A stretch of DNA of 64,000 nt. Origin: Fusobacterium ulcerans (GTDB lineage: Bacteria > Fusobacteriota > Fusobacteriia > Fusobacteriales > Fusobacteriaceae). The notes beneath the pieces were generated by a model. It did not search any database, was not told where the DNA came from, and was given only the letters and a program-made list of their open reading frames with translations. Within the stretch, counting starts at the first letter, position 1. Every line of letters begins with the position of its first letter. The stretch is from NCBI RefSeq assembly GCF_003019675.1, contig NZ_CP028105.1, forward strand, positions 2,062,282-2,126,281, read 5' to 3'. A program made the translations under genes and the position numbers. Shown in pieces: positions 17,985 through 26,319 of this stretch.

Positions 17985-20012
17985 ATGATAAATAAAGATA
18001 TATATAATGCAATGACAATAAAACTTACAGCTCAGGATATACCAATGAAAATGCCTGAGATGGATCCAAAGATAAGAAGAGCTCCAAAGAGAGTAGTACA
18101 TTTGGAAAAAGATGAAATTGAATTAGCATTGAAAAATGCTTTGAGATATATACCAGAAGAGTATCATGAAATGCTGGCACCAGAATTTTTAAATGAATTG
18201 ATGGAGCATGGAAGAATATATGGATATAGATTCAGACCAGAGGGAAGAATTTATGGAAAACCTATAGATGAATATACAGGAAGATGTACAGAAGCTAGAG
18301 CCATGCAGGTAATGATAGACAATAATTTAGACTTTGAAATAGCACTTTATCCTTATGAGTTGGTTACTTATGGAGAAACAGGGCAGGTATGTCAAAACTG
18401 GATGCAGTATAGACTTATAAAAAAATATCTTGAAAATCTAACTCAAGATCAAACTTTAGTAGTGGCATCAGGACATCCTACTGGATTATTCAGATCAAAT
18501 CCATATGCACCAAGAGCTATCATAACTAATGCACTTATGGTAGGAGAATTTGACGATTATGATAACTGGGCAAGAGCAGCAGCTATTGGAGTAGCTAATT
18601 ATGGACAGATGACAGCTGGAGGATGGATGTACATCGGGCCTCAGGGAATAGTTCATGGAACTTATTCAACTATACTTAATGCTGCAAGACTTTTCTGCGA
18701 AGTGCCTAAAGATGGAGACCTTACAGGAAAATTATTTGTTACTTCTGGGCTTGGAGGAATGAGCGGAGCTCAAGGAAAAGCTACTGTAATAGCTAAGGGA
18801 GTAGGAATAGTAGCAGAAGTAGATATTTCTAGAATCCATACAAGACTTGAACAGGGATGGGTAGATAAAATAGCCAGAACTCCAGAGGAAGCATTTAATA
18901 TGGCAAGAGAAAAGCAGGAAGCTAAAGTTCCATATGCAATAGCATTCCATGGGAATATAGTAGATCTTTTAGAATATGCAGATAAAAACAATATACATAT
19001 AGACCTGCTTTCAGATCAGACATCATGTCATGCTGTCTATGATGGTGGATATTGTCCAGCAGGAATAACTTTTGAAGAAAGAACGAGATTGTTGGCAGAG
19101 GACAGAGAAACTTTTAATAAACTTATAGATGAAACATTGAGAAGACATTATGAAGTTATTAAAAAACTTACAGCTAAAGGAGTATACTTCTTTGACTATG
19201 GAAACAGTTTCCTTAAAGCTATCTACGATATAGGAGTTAAGGAAATATCTAAAAATGGAAGAGATGATAAAGGTGGATTTATATTCCCTTCATATGTAGA
19301 GGATATATTAGGACCAGAATTATTTGACTATGGATATGGACCATTTAGATGGGTATGTCTGTCTGGTAAAAAAGATGATTTATTGAAAACTGACCATGCA
19401 GCTCTTGAACTTGTAGATCCAAATAGAAGATACCAAGATAGAGACAACTACATGTGGATAAAAGACGCTGACAAAAATGGACTTGTAGTGGGAACACAGG
19501 CAAGAATATTCTATCAAGATGCAATGAGCAGAACAAGAGTAGCATTGAAATTCAATGAAATGGTAAGAAATGGAGAGATAGGGCCAGTTATGCTGGGAAG
19601 AGATCACCATGATGTATCAGGAACTGACTCACCATTTAGAGAGACATCAAATATAAAAGATGGAAGTAATATAATGGCAGATATGGCAACTCAATGTTTT
19701 GCAGGAAATGCAGCAAGAGGAATGACTATGATAGCTCTTCATAATGGTGGAGGAGTAGGAATAGGAAAATCTATTAATGGAGGATTTGGAATGGTCCTTG
19801 ATGGAAGTCATAGAGTAGATGAGATACTGATGCAGGCAATGCCTTGGGATGTAATGGGAGGCGTAGCAAGAAGAGCATGGGCTAGAAATCCACATTCTAT
19901 AGAAACAGTAATTGAATATAATAATGATAACAAAGGAACAGACCATATTACACTTCCATATATAGCCAATGATGATTTGATTAAAAAACTTGTTGATGGA
20001 AAAATAAAATAG
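17985..20012 (+). CDS. hutU: Urocanate hydratase, long form
   Basis: Converts urocanate to 4-imidazolone-5-propionate with tightly bound NAD+. It is recognised by FVTSGLGGMSGAQGKA, NYGQMTAGGWMYIGPQGIVH and GRDHHDVSGTDSPFRETSN. At 675 residues it is longer than the roughly 555-residue enzymes of Pseudomonas and Bacillus. The extra length appears as an N-terminal extension and internal insertions, as I recall for urocanases of several anaerobes. It sits between hutH and hutI with short gaps (12 and 28 bp). Confidence 0.95.
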   Translation: MINKDIYNAMTIKLTAQDIPMKMPEMDPKIRRAPKRVVHLEKDEIELALKNALRYIPEEYHEMLAPEFLNELMEHGRIYGYRFRPEGRIYGKPIDEYTGRCTEARAMQVMIDNNLDFEIALYPYELVTYGETGQVCQNWMQYRLIKKYLENLTQDQTLVVASGHPTGLFRSNPYAPRAIITNALMVGEFDDYDNWARAAAIGVANYGQMTAGGWMYIGPQGIVHGTYSTILNAARLFCEVPKDGDLTGKLFVTSGLGGMSGAQGKATVIAKGVGIVAEVDISRIHTRLEQGWVDKIARTPEEAFNMAREKQEAKVPYAIAFHGNIVDLLEYADKNNIHIDLLSDQTSCHAVYDGGYCPAGITFEERTRLLAEDRETFNKLIDETLRRHYEVIKKLTAKGVYFFDYGNSFLKAIYDIGVKEISKNGRDDKGGFIFPSYVEDILGPELFDYGYGPFRWVCLSGKKDDLLKTDHAALELVDPNRRYQDRDNYMWIKDADKNGLVVGTQARIFYQDAMSRTRVALKFNEMVRNGEIGPVMLGRDHHDVSGTDSPFRETSNIKDGSNIMADMATQCFAGNAARGMTMIALHNGGGVGIGKSINGGFGMVLDGSHRVDEILMQAMPWDVMGGVARRAWARNPHSIETVIEYNNDNKGTDHITLPYIANDDLIKKLVDGKIK

Positions 20013-20040
20013 GCAAAAATCATACAAGATGGAGGTATAA

Positions 20041-21306
20041 ATGAAGGCAGACTTGATACTATATAATATTGGAACTCTGGTAACTTCCAGAGAATTAGAT
20101 AAAAAAGATTTTGATAATGGAATGGAAAATATAGAAATATTGAAAGATGCTTATTTAGTTGTAGAGGATGGAAAAATACTTCAAATAGGAACAGGAAAGG
20201 TGCCTGAAAGTTTAAAATCAGAATGGACAAAACTTATAGATGCAGAAGGAAAAGTAGTAACTCCTGGGATAATAGATTCACATACCCACCTTGTACATTA
20301 TGGTTCCAGAGAAAATGAGCTTCCTATGAAATTAAAAGGAGTCCCTTATCTTGAAATACTTAGAAATGGCGGTGGAATTCTCAGCACAGTAAGAGCAACA
20401 AGAAAAGCAACAAGGTATGAACTTTTTGATAAGGCCTATGAAGTATTGGACAGAATGCTTTGTTTTGGAGTAACTACAGTGGAAGCCAAAAGTGGATATG
20501 GGCTTGATTTGGAAAATGAGATAAAGCAGCTGGAAGTAAATAAGAAACTTGATGAAAAGCATCCAGTTGATATAATTTCTACATTTATGGGAGCTCATGC
20601 TATACCAGAAGAATATAAGGGCAATTCACAGGGGTATATGGAAGAACTTTTTAAAATGCTTCCTATAATAAAAGAAAGAAAGCTTGCAGAATTTTGTGAT
20701 ATCTTTTGTGAAGATGAAGTATTCTCAATAGAAGAGAGCAGAAAAATATTAAATGAAGCTAAAAAACAAGGATTTATGCTGAAAATACATGCTGATGAAA
20801 TAGTATCTCTAGGTGGAGGAGAATTGGCAGGAGAAGTGGGAGCAGTATCTTCAGAGCATCTCATGGCAGTAAGTAATGAGGGAATAAAAAGTCTAAAGGA
20901 AAATGGAGTAATTGCCGACATTCTTCCAGCTACATCTTTTAATCTTGGAAAAGCCTATGCACCAGTAAGAAAGATGATAAATGAAGGAGTAAATGTAGCT
21001 GTTTCTACTGACTATAATCCAGGATCATGTCCTTGTGAAAATATGCAGCTAGTAATGCAGATATGTTCTTCACAATTGAGAATGACACCAGCAGAAATAT
21101 TCAAAGCAGTAACTCTCAATGGAGCAAGGGCAGTAAAAAGAGAGGATAATATAGGAAGTCTGGAAAAAGGAAAAAAGGCAGACTTTGTAATATTTGATAC
21201 AGATAATCTTAATTATATATTCTATAATTTTGGAATAAATCATGTAAAAGATGTATTCAAGGAAGGAAAGCAAGTAGTAAAAAATAAACATGTTTGTTAC
21301 AAATAA
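20041..21306 (+). CDS. hutI: Imidazolonepropionase
   Basis: Hydrolyses imidazolone-propionate to N-formimino-L-glutamate. It is a 421-residue amidohydrolase with metal ligands in DSHTHLVHYGSRENE (HxH), a later His in FMGAHAIP and KIHADE, and an Asp in STDYNPGS. A typical C-terminal composite-domain ending follows (GSLEKGKKADFVIFD). The Shine-Dalgarno is ATGGAGGTATAA. It is the last gene of the operon. The final step (HutG, HutF/HutG or a formiminotransferase) is not in this window. Confidence 0.95.
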   Translation: MKADLILYNIGTLVTSRELDKKDFDNGMENIEILKDAYLVVEDGKILQIGTGKVPESLKSEWTKLIDAEGKVVTPGIIDSHTHLVHYGSRENELPMKLKGVPYLEILRNGGGILSTVRATRKATRYELFDKAYEVLDRMLCFGVTTVEAKSGYGLDLENEIKQLEVNKKLDEKHPVDIISTFMGAHAIPEEYKGNSQGYMEELFKMLPIIKERKLAEFCDIFCEDEVFSIEESRKILNEAKKQGFMLKIHADEIVSLGGGELAGEVGAVSSEHLMAVSNEGIKSLKENGVIADILPATSFNLGKAYAPVRKMINEGVNVAVSTDYNPGSCPCENMQLVMQICSSQLRMTPAEIFKAVTLNGARAVKREDNIGSLEKGKKADFVIFDTDNLNYIFYNFGINHVKDVFKEGKQVVKNKHVCYK

Positions 21307-21359
21307 AAAATATTTTTTTAATATTTAATATCTTTAAAACTAAAATTTATCAGTGAATA

Positions 21360-21396
21360 AAAAAGAAGAATCAAAAACTATTGGTTCTTCTTTTTG
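21360..21396 (+). terminator. Terminator of the hut operon
   Basis: AAAAAGAAGAATC at 21360-21372 pairs with GGTTCTTCTTTTT at 21383-21395 and is followed by GTTTT. It lies 54 bp after hutI and shows that the open frame reaching back to 21353 is not part of the next gene. Confidence 0.85.
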
Positions 21397-21451
21397 TTTT
21401 AGTGTAGAATATAGTAAAAGAATAAAAACATATTATCAAGGGGATGATTGT

Positions 21452-21763
21452 ATGCAGATATTTATTTTAATCATAAGCAACATAATTAATTTAATACTGG
21501 GTTTTATTCTGCAACCATGGTTGGAACTTTCATTTGGTTCTATTAATGGCAAGGCTATAGGGAGTTATGAAATATTAGAAGCAGAAGTTGAAGCACATCC
21601 AGCATTAGGATGGGCTACTGTAGTTATTTATGTTGTAATATTTCTTCTTTTAAATATTCTTTTTTTGAAATGGAGCAAATTAAAATTTTTTAAATATATT
21701 AAATATAACTGTCTGGCCTTTGTTATAGGCTTTATCCTTTCTATTGGCGGAAGAATATTTTAA
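21452..21763 (+). CDS. Small integral membrane protein, unknown
   Basis: A 103-residue protein with three hydrophobic segments: about 2-20 (IFILIISNIINLILGFIL), 48-65 (WATVVIYVVIFLLLNILFL) and 80-98 (CLAFVIGFILSIGG). I do not recognise the family. The start at ATG 21452 follows AAGGGGATGATTGT; a longer in-frame start at 21353 would lie inside the hut terminator. It stands alone between two terminators. Confidence 0.65.
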   Translation: MQIFILIISNIINLILGFILQPWLELSFGSINGKAIGSYEILEAEVEAHPALGWATVVIYVVIFLLLNILFLKWSKLKFFKYIKYNCLAFVIGFILSIGGRIF

Positions 21764-21770
21764 TAAAATT

Positions 21771-21815
21771 AAAGAGAAGAGGTAAACCAAATAATTGATT
21801 TAAATCTTCTCTTTT
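21771..21815. terminator. Bidirectional terminator between convergent genes
   Basis: AAAGAGAAGA at 21771-21780 and TCTTCTCTTT at 21805-21814 form a 10-bp stem with A- and T-runs on both sides, placed between the rightward membrane protein and the leftward flavoprotein gene. Confidence 0.8.
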
Positions 21816-21821
21816 TCAATT

Positions 21822-22238
21822 CTATAGAGCTATTTTGTATTCGTCATAATTTATTGTGATAGCAACTTCTTTAAAAGATATTTCATATAAAACAAGCTTA
21901 TCTTCAAAGTTATCTATTATCTCTTTGTAACCAGGTACTTTTTCACAAATAACCTGTTTGAAGTCAGACATAGGAAGATCACTCTTTTTAACTATTCCGC
22001 AATTTGTACGTGCAAACTCTTCACTTTCTTTTGGGATAGTTGTAAAAGATACTTTATTATTTTTTTCAAATTCTTTTGTTTTTACTTCATCTTTAAAGGT
22101 ACCAAAATATAGAATATTTTCATCTGGACAGAAATAAAAACTTACTATTCTAACATTTGGAATATCATTTACGCTTGTAGCCAATGCAATATCAGATTGC
22201 TCCTCCATTATTTTATGAAATTCTTTAAGTAAATCCAT
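21822..22238 (-). CDS. Pyridoxamine 5'-phosphate oxidase-like flavin-binding protein
   Basis: A 138-residue split-barrel protein of the PNPOx-like group, which binds FMN, F420 or heme. The N-terminal MEEQSDIALATSVNDIPNVRIVSFYFCPDENILYF is the usual family beginning, followed by FGTFKDEVKTKEFEKNNKVSF. True PNP oxidase activity is unlikely at this size; a flavin reductase or general stress role is more usual. It is divergent from a WYL regulator with two palindromes between them, suggesting regulation by that neighbour. Confidence 0.8.
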   Translation of the reverse strand: MDLLKEFHKIMEEQSDIALATSVNDIPNVRIVSFYFCPDENILYFGTFKDEVKTKEFEKNNKVSFTTIPKESEEFARTNCGIVKKSDLPMSDFKQVICEKVPGYKEIIDNFEDKLVLYEISFKEVAITINYDEYKIAL

Positions 22239-22263
22239 TTTTTACCTCCATAAATTATTTTCT

Positions 22264-22318
22264 CAATAGATCTATTGTTACTTAAGTATAACATTTAAAA
22301 TCTGACATCAGTATGTCA
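22264..22318. promoter_or_regulatory. Two palindromes in divergent promoter region
   Basis: A perfect 14-bp palindrome CAATAGATCTATTG lies at 22264-22277, and an inverted repeat TGACAT-CAGT-ATGTCA at 22303-22318. Both lie between the divergent PNPOx-like and WYL-regulator genes. They are operator candidates for that regulator; the pairing is inference. Confidence 0.5.
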
Positions 22319-22353
22319 TAGTTTAAAAATAAAAATTCAGGATGTGATAAAAT

Positions 22354-23280
22354 TTGAAAATTGACAGGCTTCTCTCTATTGTTATAGTACTTCTTGAGCA
22401 AAATAAAATAAGTGCAACTAAATTAGCTGAAATGTTTGAGGTAACTACCAGAACTATTTACAGAGACATAGAAACAATACAAGCAGCAGGAATCCCCATT
22501 GTTACTTATACTGGTATCAATGGAGGTATTGGCATTTTAGAAAAATATAAAATAGATAAAAAATTTTTTACAAAAGAAGATATAACTACTCTTATGACAG
22601 GTTTAGGGAGTATATCTTCATCAGTTTCCAATGTTGAATTAACCAAAGTACTTACGAAATTACAAAGCCTTATTCCAGAAGAACATATTCAGGAGATAAA
22701 GCTTAAATCAGGGCAGATAATAATCGATCTGACTACATGGAGTGGAAATAAGAAGCTTCAAAGTAATCTCAATAAAATAAAAGAAGGATTAAATGAAAGA
22801 AAATATCTTGAATTTCATTACTTAGATGGAAGTGGAAGAAGCTCAAAAAGAAAAGTAGAGCCATACCAGCTTTTATGGAAAGAAGAAAAATGGTATATGA
22901 ACAGCTACTGTACTTTAAGAAATGATTTTCGTCTTTTTAAATTAGCAAGAATTTCATATTTAAAAGTACTTGATGAAACTTTTACTTTAAGAAAATTTGA
23001 TATAAAAGATCTGGAAATGAACTGGATAGAAAAAAGAATAATAAATATAAAGCTTCTTGCAGATATCTCTCTTAAAGAAAGAATACTGGAAAGGTGTGAA
23101 GAAGACAGAATAACTTATTGTGATGAAAATAAAATGATAGTTGATTTTCCTTTTGTAGATGATGATTTTGACTATGAGGAACTTCTTAGTTTTGGAAATA
23201 GATGTGAATGTTTGGAACCAGCAGAAGTAAGGGAAAAACTTATAAAAATGATAAGGGATACAATGAAGATATATGAATAA
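22354..23280 (+). CDS. YafY-type HTH/WYL-domain transcriptional regulator
   Basis: A 308-residue regulator with an N-terminal HTH_11 domain at about 1-60 (ISATKLAEMFEVTTRTIYRDIETI) and a WYL ligand-sensing domain at about 140-220 (KYLEFHYLDGSGR, KVEPYQLLWKEEKWYMNSYC, FRLFKLARI). A C-terminal WCX-like extension follows. The start is TTG at 22354 after CAGGATGTGATAAAA. It is transcribed away from the PNPOx-like gene, its likeliest target. The effector is unknown. Confidence 0.88.
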   Translation: MKIDRLLSIVIVLLEQNKISATKLAEMFEVTTRTIYRDIETIQAAGIPIVTYTGINGGIGILEKYKIDKKFFTKEDITTLMTGLGSISSSVSNVELTKVLTKLQSLIPEEHIQEIKLKSGQIIIDLTTWSGNKKLQSNLNKIKEGLNERKYLEFHYLDGSGRSSKRKVEPYQLLWKEEKWYMNSYCTLRNDFRLFKLARISYLKVLDETFTLRKFDIKDLEMNWIEKRIINIKLLADISLKERILERCEEDRITYCDENKMIVDFPFVDDDFDYEELLSFGNRCECLEPAEVREKLIKMIRDTMKIYE

Positions 23281-23281
23281 A

Positions 23282-23322
23282 AAAATGGAGGAAATCCAAC
23301 TGTTGAATTTCTCCCCATTTTA
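23282..23322. terminator. Bidirectional terminator between WYL regulator and ridA
   Basis: AAAATGG at 23282-23288 and CCATTTT at 23315-23321 pair, with an inner GAAAT/ATTTC stem. The hairpin sits between convergent genes with A/T runs outside. Confidence 0.75.
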
Positions 23323-23333
23323 ATTATGTATCA

Positions 23334-23711
23334 CTATTTTACAGCAATAACTTCTATTTCAACTTTTACATCTTTTGGAAGTCTAGCAACTTCTACACAT
23401 GCTCTTGCAGGTTTTACATCTCCAAGATATTCAGCATAAACTTCGTTTACAGCTGCGAAATCGTTCATATCTTTAATGAACACTCCAGCTCTTACTACAT
23501 CTTTGAAAGTATATCCAGCAGCTTCAAGTATAGCTTTGATATTTTCTAGAGATTGTTTAGTTTGAGCTTTTACGCAGTCAGAAACTAAAGTCATTGTTTC
23601 AGGAACAAATGGAATTTGTCCAGATACATAAAGAGTTCCGTTAGCTTCAACAGCTTGTGAGTATGGTCCTAAAGCAGCAGGTGCTTTTTCAGTGTGAATT
23701 ATTTTTTTCAT
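23334..23711 (-). CDS. ridA: RidA-family enamine/imine deaminase
   Basis: A 125-residue cytoplasmic trimer-type protein that hydrolyses reactive enamine/imine intermediates made by PLP enzymes. Signature segments are [26 protein letters not shown] at the N terminus and [21 protein letters not shown] with the conserved Arg and Glu at the C terminus. It is the last gene of the leftward arm, 19 bp after hyuA and downstream of the PLP lyase ygeX. That lyase makes exactly this kind of 2-aminoacrylate intermediate, so the context fits well. Confidence 0.93.
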   Translation of the reverse strand: MKKIIHTEKAPAALGPYSQAVEANGTLYVSGQIPFVPETMTLVSDCVKAQTKQSLENIKAILEAAGYTFKDVVRAGVFIKDMNDFAAVNEVYAEYLGDVKPARACVEVARLPKDVKVEIEVIAVK

Positions 23712-23730
23712 TAATTTTTCCTCCTAGATT

Positions 23731-25068
23731 TTATATTCTTTTTATAAACTTACCTGATGATTTCATGATAAGTTCATTGTTTCTTATTATTATATTTCCT
23801 CTAAGTATAACTGTATCTATTACTGCTGAAAGAGGAAAATTTTCATAACAGCTGTATTTAGCAGCAGTATGCATATTTTCTATCTTTGAATTTTTTTTCT
23901 CAAATATTACTATATCAGCATCACTGCCTTTTGTCAATATACCTTTTTTAGGGAACAATCCAAATATTTTAGCTGGATTTTCACAGGCTGTTTTTAAAAA
24001 TGTCTCTACAGAAAGCCTTCCATTGATTACTTCATTAAATAATAAAGGGATTCTCTCTTCTACTCCGGGAATTCCATTGGGACACAATTTAAAATCATTT
24101 TTTCCTTTTGATTTATCCTCTAAAGTAAAAGAACAATGATCAGTTGCTATGACATCTATTCTGTTGCTGGCTAAAGCTTTTTTTATATATTCTGTATCCT
24201 CTTTTTTTCTCAAAGGCGGGCTTAAAATATAGTCAAGTCCATTTTCTTCCATATATTTTTCTTCTGTAAGGAAAAGATATTGAGGACAAGACTCTACAAA
24301 AAATCTGACTCCTCTTCTTCTGAAATCTTCAATTATTTCCATTGATTCTTTAGATGAAATATGAACCAGATAAAGCTTTTCAAAACCAGTTATTTCAGCA
24401 TAAGAGAGAAGCTTATACACTGAACATCCCTCAATAAAATCAGGTCTTGATTCAGCATGATATATAGGAGTGAGCTTATTTTCTTCAGTAAATTTACCTC
24501 TTAAAAATTCTATTCCCTTATCATCTTCAGAATGAACACAAACAACCATATCTAATTTTTTTGCATATTCAAACATTCTTAAAACATCATCATCAGTCAT
24601 CTTATAGGCATATGTCATGTATATTTTCACACTGTTGATGCCTCTTTTTTTCAAATCCTCCATCTGTGAAAATATATCACTGTAGACTTCTTGTACTACT
24701 CCATGAAAAGAATAATCTATATTGGAATTTTCAGCATCTTTCATATATTTATTTATCTGATAATCCAGTCCACATCCCTTTGGTCCAAATCCTGGGTGAT
24801 CTACAATAGTTGTAGTTCCACCAAAAGCTGCTGCTGCACTTCCAGAATAAAAGTCATCAGCTGATATTATTCCTACATCAATATTAAAATGAGTGTGGAC
24901 ATCAACTCCACCAGGAATAATATATTTTCCCTCAGCATCAAATATATTGCTGCAAATATCTTCAGAAATATCTTTATCTATTTTCTTTATTTTTTCATTC
25001 TCTATTAAAATATCCAGCTTTTCAATTTTGTTTCCTATTAATATATTTCCATTTTTTATCAACAGCAT
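23731..25068 (-). CDS. hyuA: D-hydantoinase/dihydropyrimidinase-type cyclic amidohydrolase (HyuA/YgeZ-like)
   Basis: Opens cyclic ureides or hydantoin-like rings. It is 445 residues. Metal ligands are HxH in GGVDVHTHFN, the carboxylated Lys in SVKIYMTY, His in VCVHSEDD and YLVHISS, and Asp in IATDHCSF. In E. coli the homologue (hyuA, ygeZ) is a phenylhydantoinase in the same neighbourhood; the natural substrate is more likely a purine-ring breakdown intermediate. It lies between ygeY and ridA, 30 bp after ygeY. The Shine-Dalgarno is AAGGAGTATTTTT before ATG. Confidence 0.9.
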   Translation of the reverse strand: MLLIKNGNILIGNKIEKLDILIENEKIKKIDKDISEDICSNIFDAEGKYIIPGGVDVHTHFNIDVGIISADDFYSGSAAAAFGGTTTIVDHPGFGPKGCGLDYQINKYMKDAENSNIDYSFHGVVQEVYSDIFSQMEDLKKRGINSVKIYMTYAYKMTDDDVLRMFEYAKKLDMVVCVHSEDDKGIEFLRGKFTEENKLTPIYHAESRPDFIEGCSVYKLLSYAEITGFEKLYLVHISSKESMEIIEDFRRRGVRFFVESCPQYLFLTEEKYMEENGLDYILSPPLRKKEDTEYIKKALASNRIDVIATDHCSFTLEDKSKGKNDFKLCPNGIPGVEERIPLLFNEVINGRLSVETFLKTACENPAKIFGLFPKKGILTKGSDADIVIFEKKNSKIENMHTAAKYSCYENFPLSAVIDTVILRGNIIIRNNELIMKSSGKFIKRI

Positions 25069-25098
25069 AAAAATACTCCTTCTTAAAGAAAATAGAAT

Positions 25099-26283
25099 CT
25101 ATTTTGTTAAATAAGCTTTTAAAATTGCATAATATCCTTCAGTTACATTATATAGACTATCTAATTCTATGTATTCATCTATTGTATGTGCTAAGTTTTC
25201 TCTTGATGGTCCATATCCTATTGTTTTTATTCCTGCTTCTCCTGCATAGTGAGATCCATTTGTACAGAAATTATAGTGAGTGATTGTAGGAGTCTGTCCT
25301 ATTCCCTCTAAAGCTTTTAATGCTTTTTGTACATACTCATCTTTCTCTTCAAATAACCATCCTGGGAAGAATCTCTCTCCTTCTATTGTTGCACCAGTCC
25401 AGCATTTTTCTACTCCTCTTGCATATGATACTTTTGCTTTAAGAGTTTCATCTTCTTTTGCCATTTCATCTAGTAATTTTTGAATAGGTGCCAATACACT
25501 TTCAGGAGTTTCTCCTACTAGAAGTCTTCTGTCATAAGTTGCTCTGCAATAGTCAGGGACTACTGATGCTCCTGGGTATGGAGATGATTTTACATCTGTT
25601 AATTCAAGTATTCCATATCCCAATGTGTCATGGTGAGTCATTGGTAGTTTTTGAATATTTTCAATTATTTTCATCATTTTATATACTGCATTTATTCCTT
25701 TTTCTGGGTTAGCTGAGTGAGCAGGTTTTCCAAAAGTTTCTACTACTATTTCCCCTCTTCCTCTTTGTCCTATTTTAAGATTAAGCTGAGAAGCTTCTCC
25801 TATTATTACATAATCAGGTTTTACATATTTACTGATCTCTCTTGCTGCTACTCCTTCGAAACACTCTTCATGAACTACACCAGCTATGAATATTTCTCCA
25901 GCAAATTCTTTTTTAAGGTCTTGAGCTAAATATGCCCCAGCTAAAAGCATTGCGCACACAGCACCTTTCATGTCAGTAGTTCCTCTACCATATAGTTTAC
26001 CATCTTCTATATTTCCAGCAAAAGGTTTCTTAGTCCATTTTTCTTCATCTACTGGAACAGTGTCTATATGACCGTCCATAAGTACTTTTGGCCCTTCATA
26101 TTTTCCTTTTACAGAACCAATAACATTTCCGTACTTGTCTACATGTACAGTATCATACCCTACTTCAAGGCATAATTTTTTAATATATTCTGCTACTTCT
26201 TTTTCTTCTCCTGAATAACTTCTTCTTTGAATAAGGTTTTGAAGTACTTCTACTATCTGTTCTTTTCTTTCATTAGTCAACAT
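25099..26283 (-). CDS. ygeY: YgeY-family M20 metallohydrolase
   Basis: A 394-residue zinc-dependent hydrolase of the ArgE/DapE/ACY1 family, subgroup YgeY, which co-occurs with selenium-dependent molybdenum hydroxylases. Metal-site motifs are LMDGHIDTVPVD near residue 70, GRGTTDMKGAV, VHEECFEG and a C-terminal FCTNGSHYAG. It probably removes an acyl, carbamoyl or related group during purine-ring breakdown; the exact reaction is not readable. ATG follows AGGAGGAATTTAA. ygeX ends 36 bp upstream. Confidence 0.92.
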   Translation of the reverse strand: MLTNERKEQIVEVLQNLIQRRSYSGEEKEVAEYIKKLCLEVGYDTVHVDKYGNVIGSVKGKYEGPKVLMDGHIDTVPVDEEKWTKKPFAGNIEDGKLYGRGTTDMKGAVCAMLLAGAYLAQDLKKEFAGEIFIAGVVHEECFEGVAAREISKYVKPDYVIIGEASQLNLKIGQRGRGEIVVETFGKPAHSANPEKGINAVYKMMKIIENIQKLPMTHHDTLGYGILELTDVKSSPYPGASVVPDYCRATYDRRLLVGETPESVLAPIQKLLDEMAKEDETLKAKVSYARGVEKCWTGATIEGERFFPGWLFEEKDEYVQKALKALEGIGQTPTITHYNFCTNGSHYAGEAGIKTIGYGPSRENLAHTIDEYIELDSLYNVTEGYYAILKAYLTK

Positions 26284-26319
26284 TTAAATTCCTCCTGAAT
26301 TTTTTATTTAAAATATGAT

